Of a stretch of 64,000 nucleotides of DNA, positions 23,029 to 38,000 are shown piece by piece; the first letter of the stretch is position 1; every line of letters begins with the position of its first letter. The notes beneath the pieces are model-generated. The model saw nothing but the letters and a program-made list of their open reading frames with translations, had not been told where the DNA came from and did not search any database. The position numbers were made by a program, and so were the translations under genes. Source of the DNA: Halichondria panicea (lineage: Eukaryota > Porifera > Demospongiae > Suberitida > Halichondriidae); NCBI RefSeq assembly GCF_963675165.1, contig NC_087387.1:639501-703500 (forward strand), given 5' to 3'.

Positions 23029-26000
23029 TCATTTCTTATAGCCGAACTCTGTCGCCATGTCCGGAGTACTGTCGCCGTACACCCACATGCCCACCTATAG
23101 AAGAAGAGGGAGAGAGAAAAATGACCTCACAATGCAATTTAAACTGACTAAGCAAAGAATTCCTCTCTATTATATTACCTATTAACGTAAGATAAGAGCC
23201 TACATACTACATTTAAGTGGTGTACAGAATTGTGAAGCTGCATAGTTGTTGATATGACTACAAAACCTCTAGTTCTCCTACGCCAAACCAGCCTGGGAAA
23301 CACCTGTTATATTATCACTGTGTATCAATGGATGGAGTGTGATGATGTAATGCAGTGGGAAACTGATTGTTTGTATTTGTTAGGAGAGCAGGTTTCCCCT
23401 CGGAGTACACATTTTAACGTACTATAAGCGCGTGGGGTAGATACTCCATACAACTGGCTGCACGTCAAAAACAAAGCCGTAGGTAGCTCAATTAATAGTT
23501 ACCACTTACTAATGATTGACTTTTAATCTAGCTAGCTTGTATATAGGTCATTCTTGCTTACAACGAAGACAGTCTAGCTCCATTTGGAATGTTCAAGCCG
23601 TGTGCGTACATGCAATACAGACACCCAGTGCACAAGTACAGACACTATAGTAAGTACTCTATACCTGACCTGTACATGTACATACTTCCACTACAGAACA
23701 GGTGGCGACAACAAGCAAGTGTTACTACTCTATTCTATGGCCGGGGAAATCTGTTCTCATTAACCCCAAACATAAACAATTGTTTCCCACTGCATTACAT
23801 CATAACATAATAATTATAGTGACAGGAAAAGGAACTAGCATAGCAGAGTCCATCATGTGTAATTATGTACACACAGTTGAGCTAATTGAGGAAGCAGTAG
23901 CTGAATAAGTCCACAATATTTATATCACTTGAACAAATTAATTTCAATCAGGAAATGATCTTGCTGTATGGGGCCTCGCCGACTGTGTACGTTACGTTAC
24001 GTACATGTATATACAACATGCTGTAGCCCATAAACCCCCTCAATTTACAACAAAAGTATAATGTTACAAAATTAACAAACATTAACCAAAATTCGCCGAT
24101 ATTTTGAGCGTGTATATATCCCATAACAACAGAAGCAACAAAAGCAACAGAAAGTGCAGACTGTAGACAATCACCACATACTTGACTTTCCTAACAACAA
24201 GAAAGACGACATAATGATTACATAACCTGTAATAACATGACACGAGGCTTAATTTCAATGGTAGGTGAAGCTTAAGCTATTAATTGGACAAAATAATTCA
24301 CAATTTTATTTTTAATGTCAGAGATTATAATTATGATCACATTATAATAATTATTATCATGATTATAGAAACACGAAAATGTGACTAGAAGCCTATCCAT
24401 AGAGAAGCTCTTACTTGTACTTTATTTATCATTGAGCAGTTGTATCAGTCTACACACACACACACACACACGCACACACACGCTACCGTATACCTCGCTT
24501 GCGCATGTAGAGGCTTAATGAAAACTTACAAAGCTCAAGGTTATGTAACTTTCTTTTAATGTTACATGAACACAGAGTATAGAAACTTGACGCTAACTTT
24601 AATAATATTATTACTAAATGCCACAGACATACACAGGCACACATTATTAGGAATTTGATCCCAGGGTTGCCATGGCAGTTTACAATGCTGCTCACACACT
24701 CCAGATTCTGGCAGTTATGCAACATTTTGTAAGTAATATAGTATATAGTATACACAAAAAAGCTAACTTCTTGACGGCTAATTGCAAAAAAACAATGGTT
24801 GGTAGAAATATTTATAGAGATAGTTGTTGAACCACATTCTAACAATCCTAAGGGATACTTTTATTATAACAATAATAAATAAGAGAGTTAGTTACATGTA
24901 CAACAGAAAACCAATGTCTTTCTGGTGTGTATTAAATTATGCTCCGAAAAAACAGTAAAAATGATCAATTCTTATTGTACAGGAAGGCAAAACCCTATCG
25001 CACTTAAAGAGCAGACGCCTGTCGCCACTTACCTGCATACAGTCCATATTTAGGATTACATAATCACGACAACTCCATATATCGTTTGCAGAGGAACTTA
25101 AAGAGCAGAGCAGAGCAGACAGGCGCCTGTTGCCACTTACCCATGAATGCTACCAGCCCTTAAATGTAAAATATGAAAGAGGTGCGTGACAGTGCTTAGA
25201 GCAATTAATTGGCATCACAAAGCCAACCCTTACAATCGCAGACAGAGGAAAATTACAAAGCCTATCTTTAAATGGATGTGAACACACAAAAACAATCAGG
25301 GTCAAAGTAACAAACTGAGAGCTATCCACGAAAACTATAAGGCATATACAGAAAGAATGGTATACATAACAATTTCACGGTGACCAAATAGTACAAAACA
25401 AGTGCCTTCTTAAGGGAAAGAAACAAAAGTCTTAGACAGACTAGAGATGCACTAGCTTTGAATAGCCATTAGTTAAGTGCAGGAAGAAGAGACACTAAAG
25501 CCACACATACAGCTAAAATACTGAATTCAGTGGAACTCCTTCTTTGGGATTATTTTCAAAACACGCTAGGGTCATACACTTGGCGTCAAAGTTCTTGCCA
25601 TTCGTTGGTCTCCAAATTTAGAATACAAAGAAAAGTTCAGCATACCTTTGAAATGTGCTAACTAAAAGTGTTACAGTCGGCAAATATTGCAGTTAAAGAG
25701 ACGCAACGCAACTATGATGCGGTTATTTATTCTCTTGAGTAAATGAATTTTAGACCCTTCCTTAATTATAGGTGAGGGGGGGGCTAAAGACAGGAGAACA
25801 AAATTATAACTACATGACTGTATAATAGTTTCACTGCACACCTAGATGCATGACTTCAAGGAACCGTTCGAATCCAAAACAGAAGCTTGTTGACTGACTT
25901 CAAAGCACTGGCTCTTACATAAATATCCTCTTAGAACTGAATCTTAAAGTCCCTTTAAAGGCAGTTGATTGGGAAACACATAGCGGACATAATTACAATA

Positions 26001-28159
26001 ATATAGTAGCTACCAAATAGCTATCGGGTAAACAGCCTACTAATGGGACGGATTGTAACACACGCGTTCCTATTAAGATGAAATAAACAAACCACCTCAT
26101 ACCCACGGCCTGGCTTCCACCCACTCACTCCGTGTACAAGGTGTGACCTCAAGCCCATACCACACGAATAGAGCACTTTTGTAGCTTCCGAATATAATTA
26201 TTGTCGTTATAGTAAACACGGAGAGCTGGCGATGGTATCATGTTACGGGTCAGCTGAAGGGTGCGTACAACGGAAGCCCTAGGCAACGACTACACACCAA
26301 GGCTGAGAATTTTAATTACTTAAAGTCGAGGAATTTAAGAGTCAAAAAATGGAAAATCTAATTATACCAATATACCTAGAAATATCAAAACGTACAAGCT
26401 TACCCTATTTTTCCTTGCTTCCCCTTCGGCACTGCAGTACTCCCCCACCTGAAATATGAGAGAGAGATAAAATAAGTCGAAAAAAAAATAATAGTAACTA
26501 CAAGGGCACTTCCAAACCAAATGTGTGCCGTCATGTACTATACTGTCATGTGTTGGCATTACATAAAGTCTGTACAGATCTACTCTAATAAAAGTACCGA
26601 CAGGGCTAACACAGTACCGTATAGAGGGTAATTTTCGTGGGGCAAAATATTTGTGGTTTTTGTGGTTGAAGGTCTGACCACAAATATTTTACCCACGAAT
26701 GAAGTAACCTTGCCCACCAGTGCAGTGCAAGCAGCAACCACTATCCACGAAATGACTAAATACTGCTCAACCACGAATATTTTGTCCCCCGAAAATTACC
26801 CGCTATACGGTATACTGTACGTGCGTTTTCTCTAATGTGTGTGTGTGTGTGTTAGGATCGACCACACACAGTACACACCACAGCAGAAATGTGTGTATAA
26901 GGTATACTGGTGTTGATAAACGAATACTAGTAGCCAGTAATTTCATTATGCTGAGTTCACCGGAGGTCAAGTACTTAAATGGGGCACAAACACTCCGCGT
27001 GTTTATAAACAATACACTCAAGGGTAAGGGGGATGAGGTATTGATAGTTGATAGCATCGTGTGCGGTATTATAATTAGGTGAAAGTTGACCGTAATGGAA
27101 GTCTCAAAACACAGCAAACTGCCAACATTAGATCAGTATGTACACTAACAATTAAACCACAAGCATAATAAATAAATTCTATTTTTAGTAAATAAATATA
27201 TTACGTACATAATACTCTGCCTACCCACCCCCCCCCACCCCCCCCCCCAGACCTCTTCACTAGAACACAAAGACTCAGAAAGTAAGTATGCTGGTACACT
27301 TAAAACAAGCATAATGAAATTAATAACCCTATAGCGGGTAATTTTCGTGGGGAAAAAAATTCGTTTAACTGGAAAACGGTGATTTTCGTGAGTATAAATT
27401 TCGTTTAAATTCATTGCATATACTGCATTGCATGCATTACAGTAAGCCACGCCTACGTTTCTATGGGGGAAAACTTTATGTAGGCCAGCTTGCCCACGAA
27501 AATTACCCGCTATACGGTAATACGTACACACACAAATTTCAAAGTAATTAGAAGTACAAAATAATTCTAACGGTGAAAATGAATATTCTATCTTGCAATT
27601 ACATAATTACGAAGCAACAACACTGAAAATCAAAGCTACTTAGGATGCTAAAAAAGGTGCAAAAATTTTTCTTGTGCATATGACAGTATTCTAATTATGC
27701 ATACACAGCCAACAAAGTGCATTTTGTAGCCAAGGAGACAAAAGAATTAATTCGAGCATGCAAATGCATGGGCATATACAGTAAGGGAAAGGTAAATTGT
27801 TTTGACGAACGAGATCAAGTACCACTTTCATAGCCGTGGCAACGGCACGTAGCTGGAAAATAGATGCCATTTGTAAAATAATAATTATGAATAAGTATAA
27901 ACATACGTTAGCTTTGATGATTATGCCATTAGTCTGGGAATGTTGTCGTGGGTTACGGCACGTATCCGTCCCTTTCTACAACAGCTTTAGCTACCACAAA
28001 ACGGGATACACGCATGAGCATAAGTAATGGTGTACGCACGTACAGATCTACATGTCTTGATAAGACGTACTTATAAAAATTAGGGAGACCTGTATGTAGA
28101 GGGAAATACGTTTTCCGGCAACATAATATGTGACAATCTAACATTTCACTTTCGTTAAT

Positions 28160-28218
<59 letters not shown>

Positions 28219-31200
28219 CACACATGCCTACACACACACACACGCCCACACACACACAGCCACAGGCAGTCGGCTCTATACTGTATCCCTAGGCCTCGAG
28301 GCACAATCAAGCATTATGTAAGGAATGACAAATGTACATGTTTTAGAAGTTGCATGCACTAAAAATTAAAATAAACGCATGTATTATTATACACACGACA
28401 ACACAGTAATTTTTTCTCAGATGTTGAAATGTTCGTTGCGAAGCATTAAAAACAATATGTTCCGAAATGAGAACTATACATAGCTACATGCACCATATAC
28501 GTGTAAGTATGGAATCTAAAACATGCAGGCTACATAATGACATTACCCTTAGTTAATTTCAATCACGATTGGTTCGAGTCTTGTCGTCAAATTGGGACAT
28601 CGCCCTAAGGCAACATGACCTCACCATCCAATTACTCAGCAGTCTGGCTGGTGTCAACAAAACAGCACAAACAGCACATTACCATGACTATGTTGGTGTT
28701 CTACAATTAAAACACGAGCATTGTGAAAATTGTTTGCAGGCAAACATGGTATCCTTGGGAACTCATTATCTTACTAATTCAAATCGGTTGCCGGCTGGCT
28801 ATCGCACTAGTTTTGGTGTACATACTAATTAATTTCCAGCGTGCCGAATAAAGTACTAGCCAATTTCACGTGGGAATGGAAGCTGGAGCAATTAACAGAG
28901 CTAGATGACATCCCAGTAATTAACTAAAGCACGTATGTTGATTGATTATTTGTGGAGAGCTTTGACATTCCAACCACGCTCCAATGACCTCTATACAGCT
29001 AATACCGTATAGCAGGTATAATTATGTCAAGGGAATAAATGTTCGTAGTTTTCGTGGATTGTACCGTAAACATTTATAACTGTGAACTTATTATCGCATG
29101 CATGCATGCTGCAAAAAGGCGCTATTCCACGAAAATGAAATCCTTTCTAAAGGTATTTCCGCGAAAATTTATACCCACTATACAGTATATGAACCGGGAA
29201 TAGCAGGTATAATTGGTATCAACTTTCGCAGAAAGCACTGTTAGAAAGGTTTTCACGGATTTAATTTTTGTGGAGCAGCCTTTTTGCAGCATGCATGTGA
29301 TATCACATTAAATTCGGAGGTTTAAAATGCTTGCTACCCGATGGAACATTTATATACCCTCGAAATATACCCGCTATACGGTACTCTCAATAATAATTAA
29401 ATTACTCCAAAATCGTACACATTCCATAGTATAAACTTCCGTGGAGGAAATCTTTCAAACAAACAACGCTTAGGAATTACCCGAAGCCTCGACTGAAAGA
29501 GCATCACAAACTACAAAACAATTATGTAATAATTGTACGTAAACAAAAGAGGCATTGCGAGTTTGAACAATGCGTGCCAATTTAGGGCTTGTTTTCGTTC
29601 GATTAAATACGATCAAATGACAACATTCCATAAAGAGGCTGTAGAAATAATAGGCGGAGACGGCTACAGGTATTACAGAGAACTAACAGTTGCACCGCTT
29701 TTGGGACAAAGAACAAAAACAAATCAGCAGCAATTAGCGTGATGAATGACATCAGCAACTTGACTCGATACGACCAATTAAAATTCTTTTGGAGAGCATA
29801 ATTATTACCGGCTGTTACAATAATCGAAAACACAGAAATGTGATCAACATTCCTATACCAATAATCTACAAACATATTATTTTCAGCGAAACTTAAGAAT
29901 ATAATAGACAAATGTGACAGGCTCTGGGAAAAAGGCCATATTGGAGCAGATATTGGTATTGAGCAATAGCCAGATTTATGGACTGCAGTGTATAATCTCA
30001 TAATAATTTTTCTTAGCTTATAGTTATCTACAGTCTTTCTACTACCTCTCTGCAAAATCTTATGCTCTGAATCCAACGCATTCCACCGAAGCGCTTTGAC
30101 TAAGCAGCCACCATTACCTTACTTTTCCCAATTTAGCAATCTTTAAGTGGGCGTTTCTCAATACCGCTATTTCAGAACTTTGAGTTTCCAACGCGGATAA
30201 CTCAGGCATGGAACGAGCTATGTGCAAACTAAGAATATCAATGCATAGGCAATTCTTTGCTCTATCATCTGGTATTTAAATCTCAACAATTGTAGCCTGC
30301 TCCAATATGGCCTTTTTCCCAGAGCCTGTCACAAATACCAGTCGTATATTTTCGACGAAATTTTACACACAAAAATGTAGGCATGGTTTACCGGAACGCA
30401 TGCAATGCAGTGCAGGTAATGAAACAAACAAATTTTTTACCGAACGAAAATTACTCGCTATAGGGTATTCACTTACAAGTTTCGATAGCCTTCGATCTTT
30501 ACGTTTGTCGAGTCTGGCCAAACCTTCTGCTATCATCTTCCGAGCGATATCCGTCTTATCTTCGCTGTTGAGGAGGGAAACGTAGCTCTGTGGGGGATAG
30601 TGTGTGTGTGTGTGGGGGGTGGTGTGTGTGTGGGAGGTAAGTGTATCTGAATATATAATCTAGTGTAAGTAGCTACAAAATTATTTCTCCAGTTGCACAT
30701 ACTTAGAAAACTATTCTGTAACTATAATTATGATTATAGTACACTGTAGCTAGATACAACAACAACAGTTATTATGCAAACATCCTTCCTAGCCAGCCGC
30801 TCATGCAATTCCTGGGACGCATGTACATACAACACACACATGTGACCGTGGTGACACCAAGAATGCCCTGTGTTGGCCTGTGTTTCACCACCTGAGGGCT
30901 AAACTATGCACACACACACACACACACACACGCCAGGACACACACATGCCAGGACACACACACCTGTGCTAAGCCACAGACTTATGTCACATTACATAAC
31001 ACTGCACACACACTGAAGAGCTACAGCCTGGCCAGCACACATCCCATGAATTTGAGGTGGACTTGAGAGCTAGCTTGCAGTCCGTTTGTTGGCACAATAG
31101 AAGCTCTACTAAACACAAACAGACTGATTATAGGTGATTACCTAACCTTGCACTTTTATAGATGCACACACTAGATGTACAGTTGCCAAATATTTGGAGA

Positions 31201-34200
31201 CAGGTGCCGCTCTACATTTTCAAAACATTATCATCAACAATCTAATCACGAACAAGATCAACGTACTTGACACACACACAGGATTATGCAGAATTGTATG
31301 ATTGAGATGTTGACACATAATAATATGAATGCATATTATACAGCTATTCTGGAACTAAAGCTAATTCTTTTCAATTGAGGACTTCGCTAGCACATCCAAA
31401 TATGCTCAAAACCAACTTAAATTGTTGGCACTTGAGGCCCACAAGCGTTTCAAACGTGTCATTTAGTGCAAATTTGGAATCCAACAAAAATGGAAAAAGA
31501 GGTGTGGTCAAGATTGAAGAAGTTTCCTGTGTAATGGTAGTGACTTTACTTCATTTTTGTGCTCTTATGCTTAGTCATATGTCATTTATTTTTGTGTAGA
31601 CACAATAAACATGCATTTGTCTGATATACTATCACAAATGCGCATGCTTCAATCAAAACTGTTGGAACTGGGCAGCCTGTGTTGTCAGACATCTTTATTG
31701 TGGTTTGTATAGTGTACCTACTCTGAGCTTCATCCTGGGCAGACAAAAATTTTCCAGGACTCTCAGAGTGAATCACTCAATGTAAAAAGCATAGAGCTAC
31801 TTCAATAACAAAGACAGGTAGATGGCTAACTTTTTTACAAAAAGATATTCACATTCAAAGTTGTGGCATTATCAACACAAAATCACACAATAAAAATTAA
31901 TGCTTGTAAGTATATACAACAAGTAGGTTGAATTGAATTGCTTGTTACACACATAGGAATGAATGAGCAACTTATTTATAAGCTATATAGGGGGCTGTTT
32001 GATCAGTTCGACACCAACAATATCGTATCAACAGCTATAAAGACCATAGCCAATAAGAATCGATGATAATTAATTTTAGTGACAGTGCTTCAGCAACCTA
32101 TTGAGTTGACAGTTTGTCGTACTTCTGTGCAGCATACTGCTGTGAGTAGTTGAGGCAGTCCAAGTTGTTGTCGTGTCCATGCTGCTATCGGGACCACCTA
32201 GCCGACAACTGCAACACGTACGTACGTCCCCCTGACATCATTTAACGCCTCTCGGAAACATCAAGGTCACTTGCAAGTTGTGCACAGGAATAGGGTTCAT
32301 GAAAGATCCTCGATCCTCATGTCCTTAGTGAGTGTACTGCTGTAACGACATCCTATACACAAGTCACAGTCTCCGCTAACACCTCTAGAGAGGAAGCTAC
32401 AAAACTGCGATTCTCTGAAAGTTTTTGTCTGTTTTCTCACAGCTTTGTAGAAAATTATTAGCCTGTCCAGAGCAGTGTGTCTCCAACCCTACAAGTGAAA
32501 ACAGGAGGACATGTAAGTAAGAACTATCCTGACAGCCAATCGTTCAGTACCCATCAGCACACCTCGTGTTCCGAGTGGAATACCTCCACAATTCGCCGTA
32601 GAAACAAACAGCTTCTCACCGGTTGATGCTGAGTGGTGGTAACCATGTCACGTCGCTAGTGAAATTAGGCACACTGGCAAAGAGCGACGAAAGGCATTGC
32701 TTGACTCACTCTTTAACTGAAGACAAGAAACCCATACGAGCGACGATATCTCCTCAACAAAGTTTGGCCACGAAGTTGAAGGCAGACCTCCAGCTCCAGA
32801 TATATACCGTGGACTAAAATATGGATCCTGAGACGGTAAAATCAAAGTTAGGAACTCACATTACATATACCTGATACACAGCCTGATACAAATACAAGGC
32901 AGCTAGCTAGCTAGTAGCTAGTACAAGACCTAAGAGTGAAAAAATGTATGGCTTTTACAAATGTACATATCTCCTTTTAAAAAAGTTAGCCAACTACAAA
33001 AAATATACCCCTACATAGCCTTTAACTTACTGTGAACGACTGTTCTTGTGTTTTTCACTAAAAAATTGTTGCACTGGAGATACAGCAAGTTCTTTGGGGT
33101 TAGTAAGCGGGCTGATAAGAGAGTTGTGTAGCTGTACGAGCTATAACATGGCTGTGGTTAGGACAATTTGTTTGTTTTTTGCACTGAAAGAGAGCCCTTG
33201 AATTGCACTTCCTTCCCATGTGACTTCTGAGAGTGTTTGGAAAGCCCCCTATGCGTACACGTGGCTTGAAAAAGCATGACTTTTTTCCTGTGAAAGGCGT
33301 GGTCTAAACATTGAAAAATGTTACAAATGTAGCCACTTCCTGTTAAAACTAAGTGGTGGAATTTCAATGTGACGAAACGCTTGTGGGCCAGAAGCACTCT
33401 TTATTTACATACTCGCCATTACAGATAATAGAGATGGCTAGGGCACGCAACGCTTGAGTAGATGCTTCTCTTTGATGTGGTCGAAAACATTAGAATTACA
33501 TAACAGAAACACTTGACATTTGTAGTACACGTTGCATACCTCTTTGTTAGTGATAACAGAAGTAAATATTTGACTAAACCTCATATCCAGTAGACATAAT
33601 TACAGCCCATGGTTCTTCTTTACAGCAAAAAGCTGACATGCAACATAGTATGTGTTAATATTATACAAGCCATTGACATTGCATTAGCTCGGAAAGTTTA
33701 TATATCAACAGTTTAACCCCCTAGACACAGCAGGATATGCAATAAACAGCAGGACCGTGTGACCAGACATAATATAGCGGGTAACTTCAGGAGGGGGGCA
33801 AAATATTCGTGGTTTTCGTGGTTGAATGATCACTGAGCACGAATATTTTACTCAGCAACCTTGACTACCTTTAACTGACTAAACAACGAATATTTTTCTA
33901 CACGCTATACAATATCTTCCAGGGGTGTGTGGCTATGGATCAATACAAACTACTAAGACACTCGCTTAAAATGTTTTTTCCTAAAGATGTATACGGCCTT
34001 AGAAACTGTGTCTATTCTCTATTTAAGCGAACACACACAACACACACAAAAAATACCATACGAAATTACGAACGTTGATTTCGCCTCTTAACAATTATAG
34101 AAGTGCACTAACTAAGCAAGCCTGACAGCACAATGTGAACGTCATACGAAGTAATGTTGAATTCCAATTACCGTTTATGGCAAGCCCCGAATGTAGAAAA

Positions 34201-34971
34201 CCTTGTTATCGCCTATAATTTCCGCTAACTGGATAAAGTTTGGGCATGTTTTTTATGCCTCAGGCAATTAACAATTTAACCAACCTAGGAACGTAGATAC
34301 ACCTTTGTCATATAAGCTCATCCTGTGCACACATGCTGGTTATGTAACGAGTCTTTAAGAACTGCATGCAGTTGCAATTAAACGGCTTTTTTAGCATACA
34401 TAGATATGTAGTAAGTCAGTTAGGTTGCTAGCTACTACCATAGATTAAAGGAAGACGTTTCTTTCATCTGTGCCGCACACACACTAATTATCTTCCAAGA
34501 AGCTACATGTACATGCCGTTACCACGGCAGCGCACAAGCACTATTACCATGGCAACAGGAGCATGCTCACCTGCCCAGTGATCTTATACTCAGCATTGAG
34601 GAGCAGTGTCTTGCCAGTCACTTCCTGACAGAAGAGAGTGAACGCATCCTTGAGCCAATCCTCCTACAAAATAGATCCATGCAATTAATGATAAAAATAT
34701 ACAAGATACATTTTAATTAAATGCTTATAATTATCAGGAGTACATTATAATAATTTATACTAATTGTACTTATAATGAATGACACGTCTGTACAAGCATG
34801 GTTGTGTTTTTAACTCTGCTCTGTGCAAAATAATTATAATTATATTTTCTCCTTTGCAAGCCTTTTGCATTTGATTACTGTAAATCAACGACAATAGTTT
34901 ATGTCATATGACTTACATCATCAGGAGGAATGATACAGGCTAGGAAGTATTCCTGAGCTTGAGGGGGTTGG

Positions 34972-35021
<50 letters not shown>

Positions 35022-38000
35022 GCGCGCAACGAGAATTCCTAAACAACCCACTTCAATGAACACTGGACAAACAAAGAGTAACAACATCCCAGCTAGCAAT
35101 CACTTATAGTTAGTATCAGTTACCACACATCAAACATTCGCCTGGATACAAGAGAGTCCCACTAGTTATTAAGGACGAAATTAAAGCCTAATCAAATCAA
35201 CGTGAGGCTAATTTTAGATCACACACGTTTTACTAAGTTTAACCAAAATAAACACAACACAATCGTAATAATGACCATTTTTTCACACCATGGTACTACA
35301 AACAACTACATGTACGTCACTGATTGATCAAGTGTTTAGTTGATGAGGTCAAACATAGTCATAGCTGGTCATAGTGACACACTTCCTCAACATTTCTTCA
35401 AAGTTTAATCGTCAGCAATTTATTAATTATGAACATGGACCTATCTGTCGTACATTCACTCAAAATCCAACATATGCAACAACAGATAACACATGCACAG
35501 ATCGATTGATCATTAATGTGGTTTGATTCGATTAGAGGTTTCAAGATCCTGCTCTGAGGCTTGAGGCATACGACAAATTAAAGACACAAAAGTGCAAGCT
35601 AAGCCACAAATTTCCATGGAAGAACTGACTCCATTTCTTCTGACCTCGCCATTCTTTCGCTATATAGTGTACAAGTGCTTATGGCGTGCCGGCAATCGTC
35701 TTGGTATTCTATATATTTATTATCGAATTAAACCCGACGGACGAATATTTGACGAATGTGTAAATACGCCTTCTTTTGCAACCCATGTGTTCAAGTTAGC
35801 GAATGAAAACAGACAAACGCACAACAGGTGTCGATGCATGGATCGAGTTTATTATTGCATCAGTACAACAATAATAGTCCCTCCATCACATGACCGTAAC
35901 AATATGGGTTCCGACATCGACGAAAACAACAAACAAGACATGAGATCATCGGTCATCACAAGCACGCCCTGGGGTAATCTGATAAGACACTTCGGTATCG
36001 AAATTCATCCAAATACGGTAAAATTAAACACAGATAATGAATGCTACACCCATGCACACGGTGTGCTTCTTTGCTGGGTGAGGAGAAACATTATACAAAA
36101 CAATTAATACTGTCTGAGTGATATCACCTTCGTATTATGTACATATTATGACTATCTGGTCAACCATCATAATTGTTGTTATTGTTTACATAATTCAAAA
36201 GATCGAACCCCTTTTTAATGAGTATGGACACACACGCGTGCAACCACGTCCATCTAGTAACTTGCATCTCCAGCAGTATGACCAATAAACATATCTGATC
36301 TATATACTTATGTCTTTTTTCTCAATCTTCTCAGAGCAGCAACAGTATATGGATTAGTACAATTATACTAACGACATAATTCATATAATTATAGGTCAAA
36401 TGTATATCACATCTACACTTATAGCTATAGCTAGCATCATAATTATTTCCATAATTATTTGAGGAGGAAGCTATTAATAATAGTTTAGGCCATCAAAGAC
36501 TAATTTGTTGAGGGGTTGTTTTGCATGTCTTAAGTTGTCATTTGGGATACCAACTACTTGGCCTCTATTATGTAATACGTTTGCCAATGTTCAGCCGTTA
36601 AGAGGGGCCAGTTTCACACGCTGTATACTATTATAAGTATTCTATATGCAGATATTAGAGTTACTATAGATACCACTTCAATGTGTTTAGCAGGAAACTA
36701 CAGTCATGAGCTATAGTAGTTGCTCTGGCTACAAACTACAACATTACCGATTTAAAAGAGGATGCGCATGCATGCATAATTATTATTATTATAGCTAGTT
36801 GACTAGTGTACACAGTTTTGTCTTTGTTCAGTATTCTGGTGTTCCCCAGCTTTCGGTTTGGGACACTATAACACGTAGGTACATCACATGCACATGTTCT
36901 AACTATAACTATGCTACATGTATAATTATAGTACAACATGCACGGCAGAGAAAAAGAGAAAATAATCGTGAGTTTTAATATAAACTTTTAATTAGTTCTA
37001 ATTAGCCTCGCTGCTTATATGGAGCTTACAAAGAGTGTTCTTAATGTTAGAAAAGAAATATTGACAAACCAGCAATTCCATGTAATTGGAGCTGTAGCTA
37101 TAGAGTCTAGAGTTCATGAACTTTTGCTAGAGTCTATAGAGACGATCATCATTAAGCGCCATTCGTTACTTTAATTACTGGCCCTCGTGAATTAAGCCAT
37201 AAAATATAATAGCACACTCCAACTCACGCAGCTGTATATATCGATTATATAACAAATTACATAACATGTAAACAAAGTAGTCGTTTTGGTTTTGTAGGTT
37301 ATTAGTTTAGCTCACCATATCACTAGCCTTATTCAATAACGACAGCCCACAGCAGCTGCACGAGGTACAGCTGCAACATGACGAAACGCTGGGCTAGGGC
37401 TTTTTTCTCACGAAAACCAATGTCAATAGACTACAATTTAATTTTGCACTGGGCGTAATGGATATTATGTCGTTGCTAGGTACGAGGTGCAGCTGCAATA
37501 AAATGAAACGCTGGGCTGGGGCTTTTTTCTCACAAAAACGGATGTCAATCGACTACAAAATAATTAAATTTTGCACTGGGCGTAATGGATATTATGTCGT
37601 TGCTATGGATATTATGTCGTTGCTAGGTACGAGGTGCAGCTGCAACAAAATGAAACGCTGGGCTGGGGCTTTTTTCTCACAAAAACGGATGTCAATTGAC
37701 TACAAAATAATTAAATTTTGCACTGGGCGTAATGGATATTATGTCGTTGCTATGGATATTACGTCGTTGCTAGGTACGAGGTGCAGCTGCAACAAAATGA
37801 AACGCTGGGCTGGGGCTTTTTTCTCACAAAAACGAATGTCAATCGACTACAAAATAATTAAATTTTGCACTGGGCGTAATGGATATTATGTCGTTGCTAG
37901 GTACGAGGTGCAGCTGCAACAAGATGAAACGCTGGGCTGGGACTTTTCTCTCACAAAAACCAATGTCAATAATTAAATTTTGCATTGGGCGTAATGGATA

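Noticed and set aside
37458-37976. 172-codon repetitive ORF as a repeat protein gene
   Set aside because: The frame is open only because the tandem unit is a multiple of three. Copy 1 has a single unit with no comparable ORF, and no start context or splice signals were seen.
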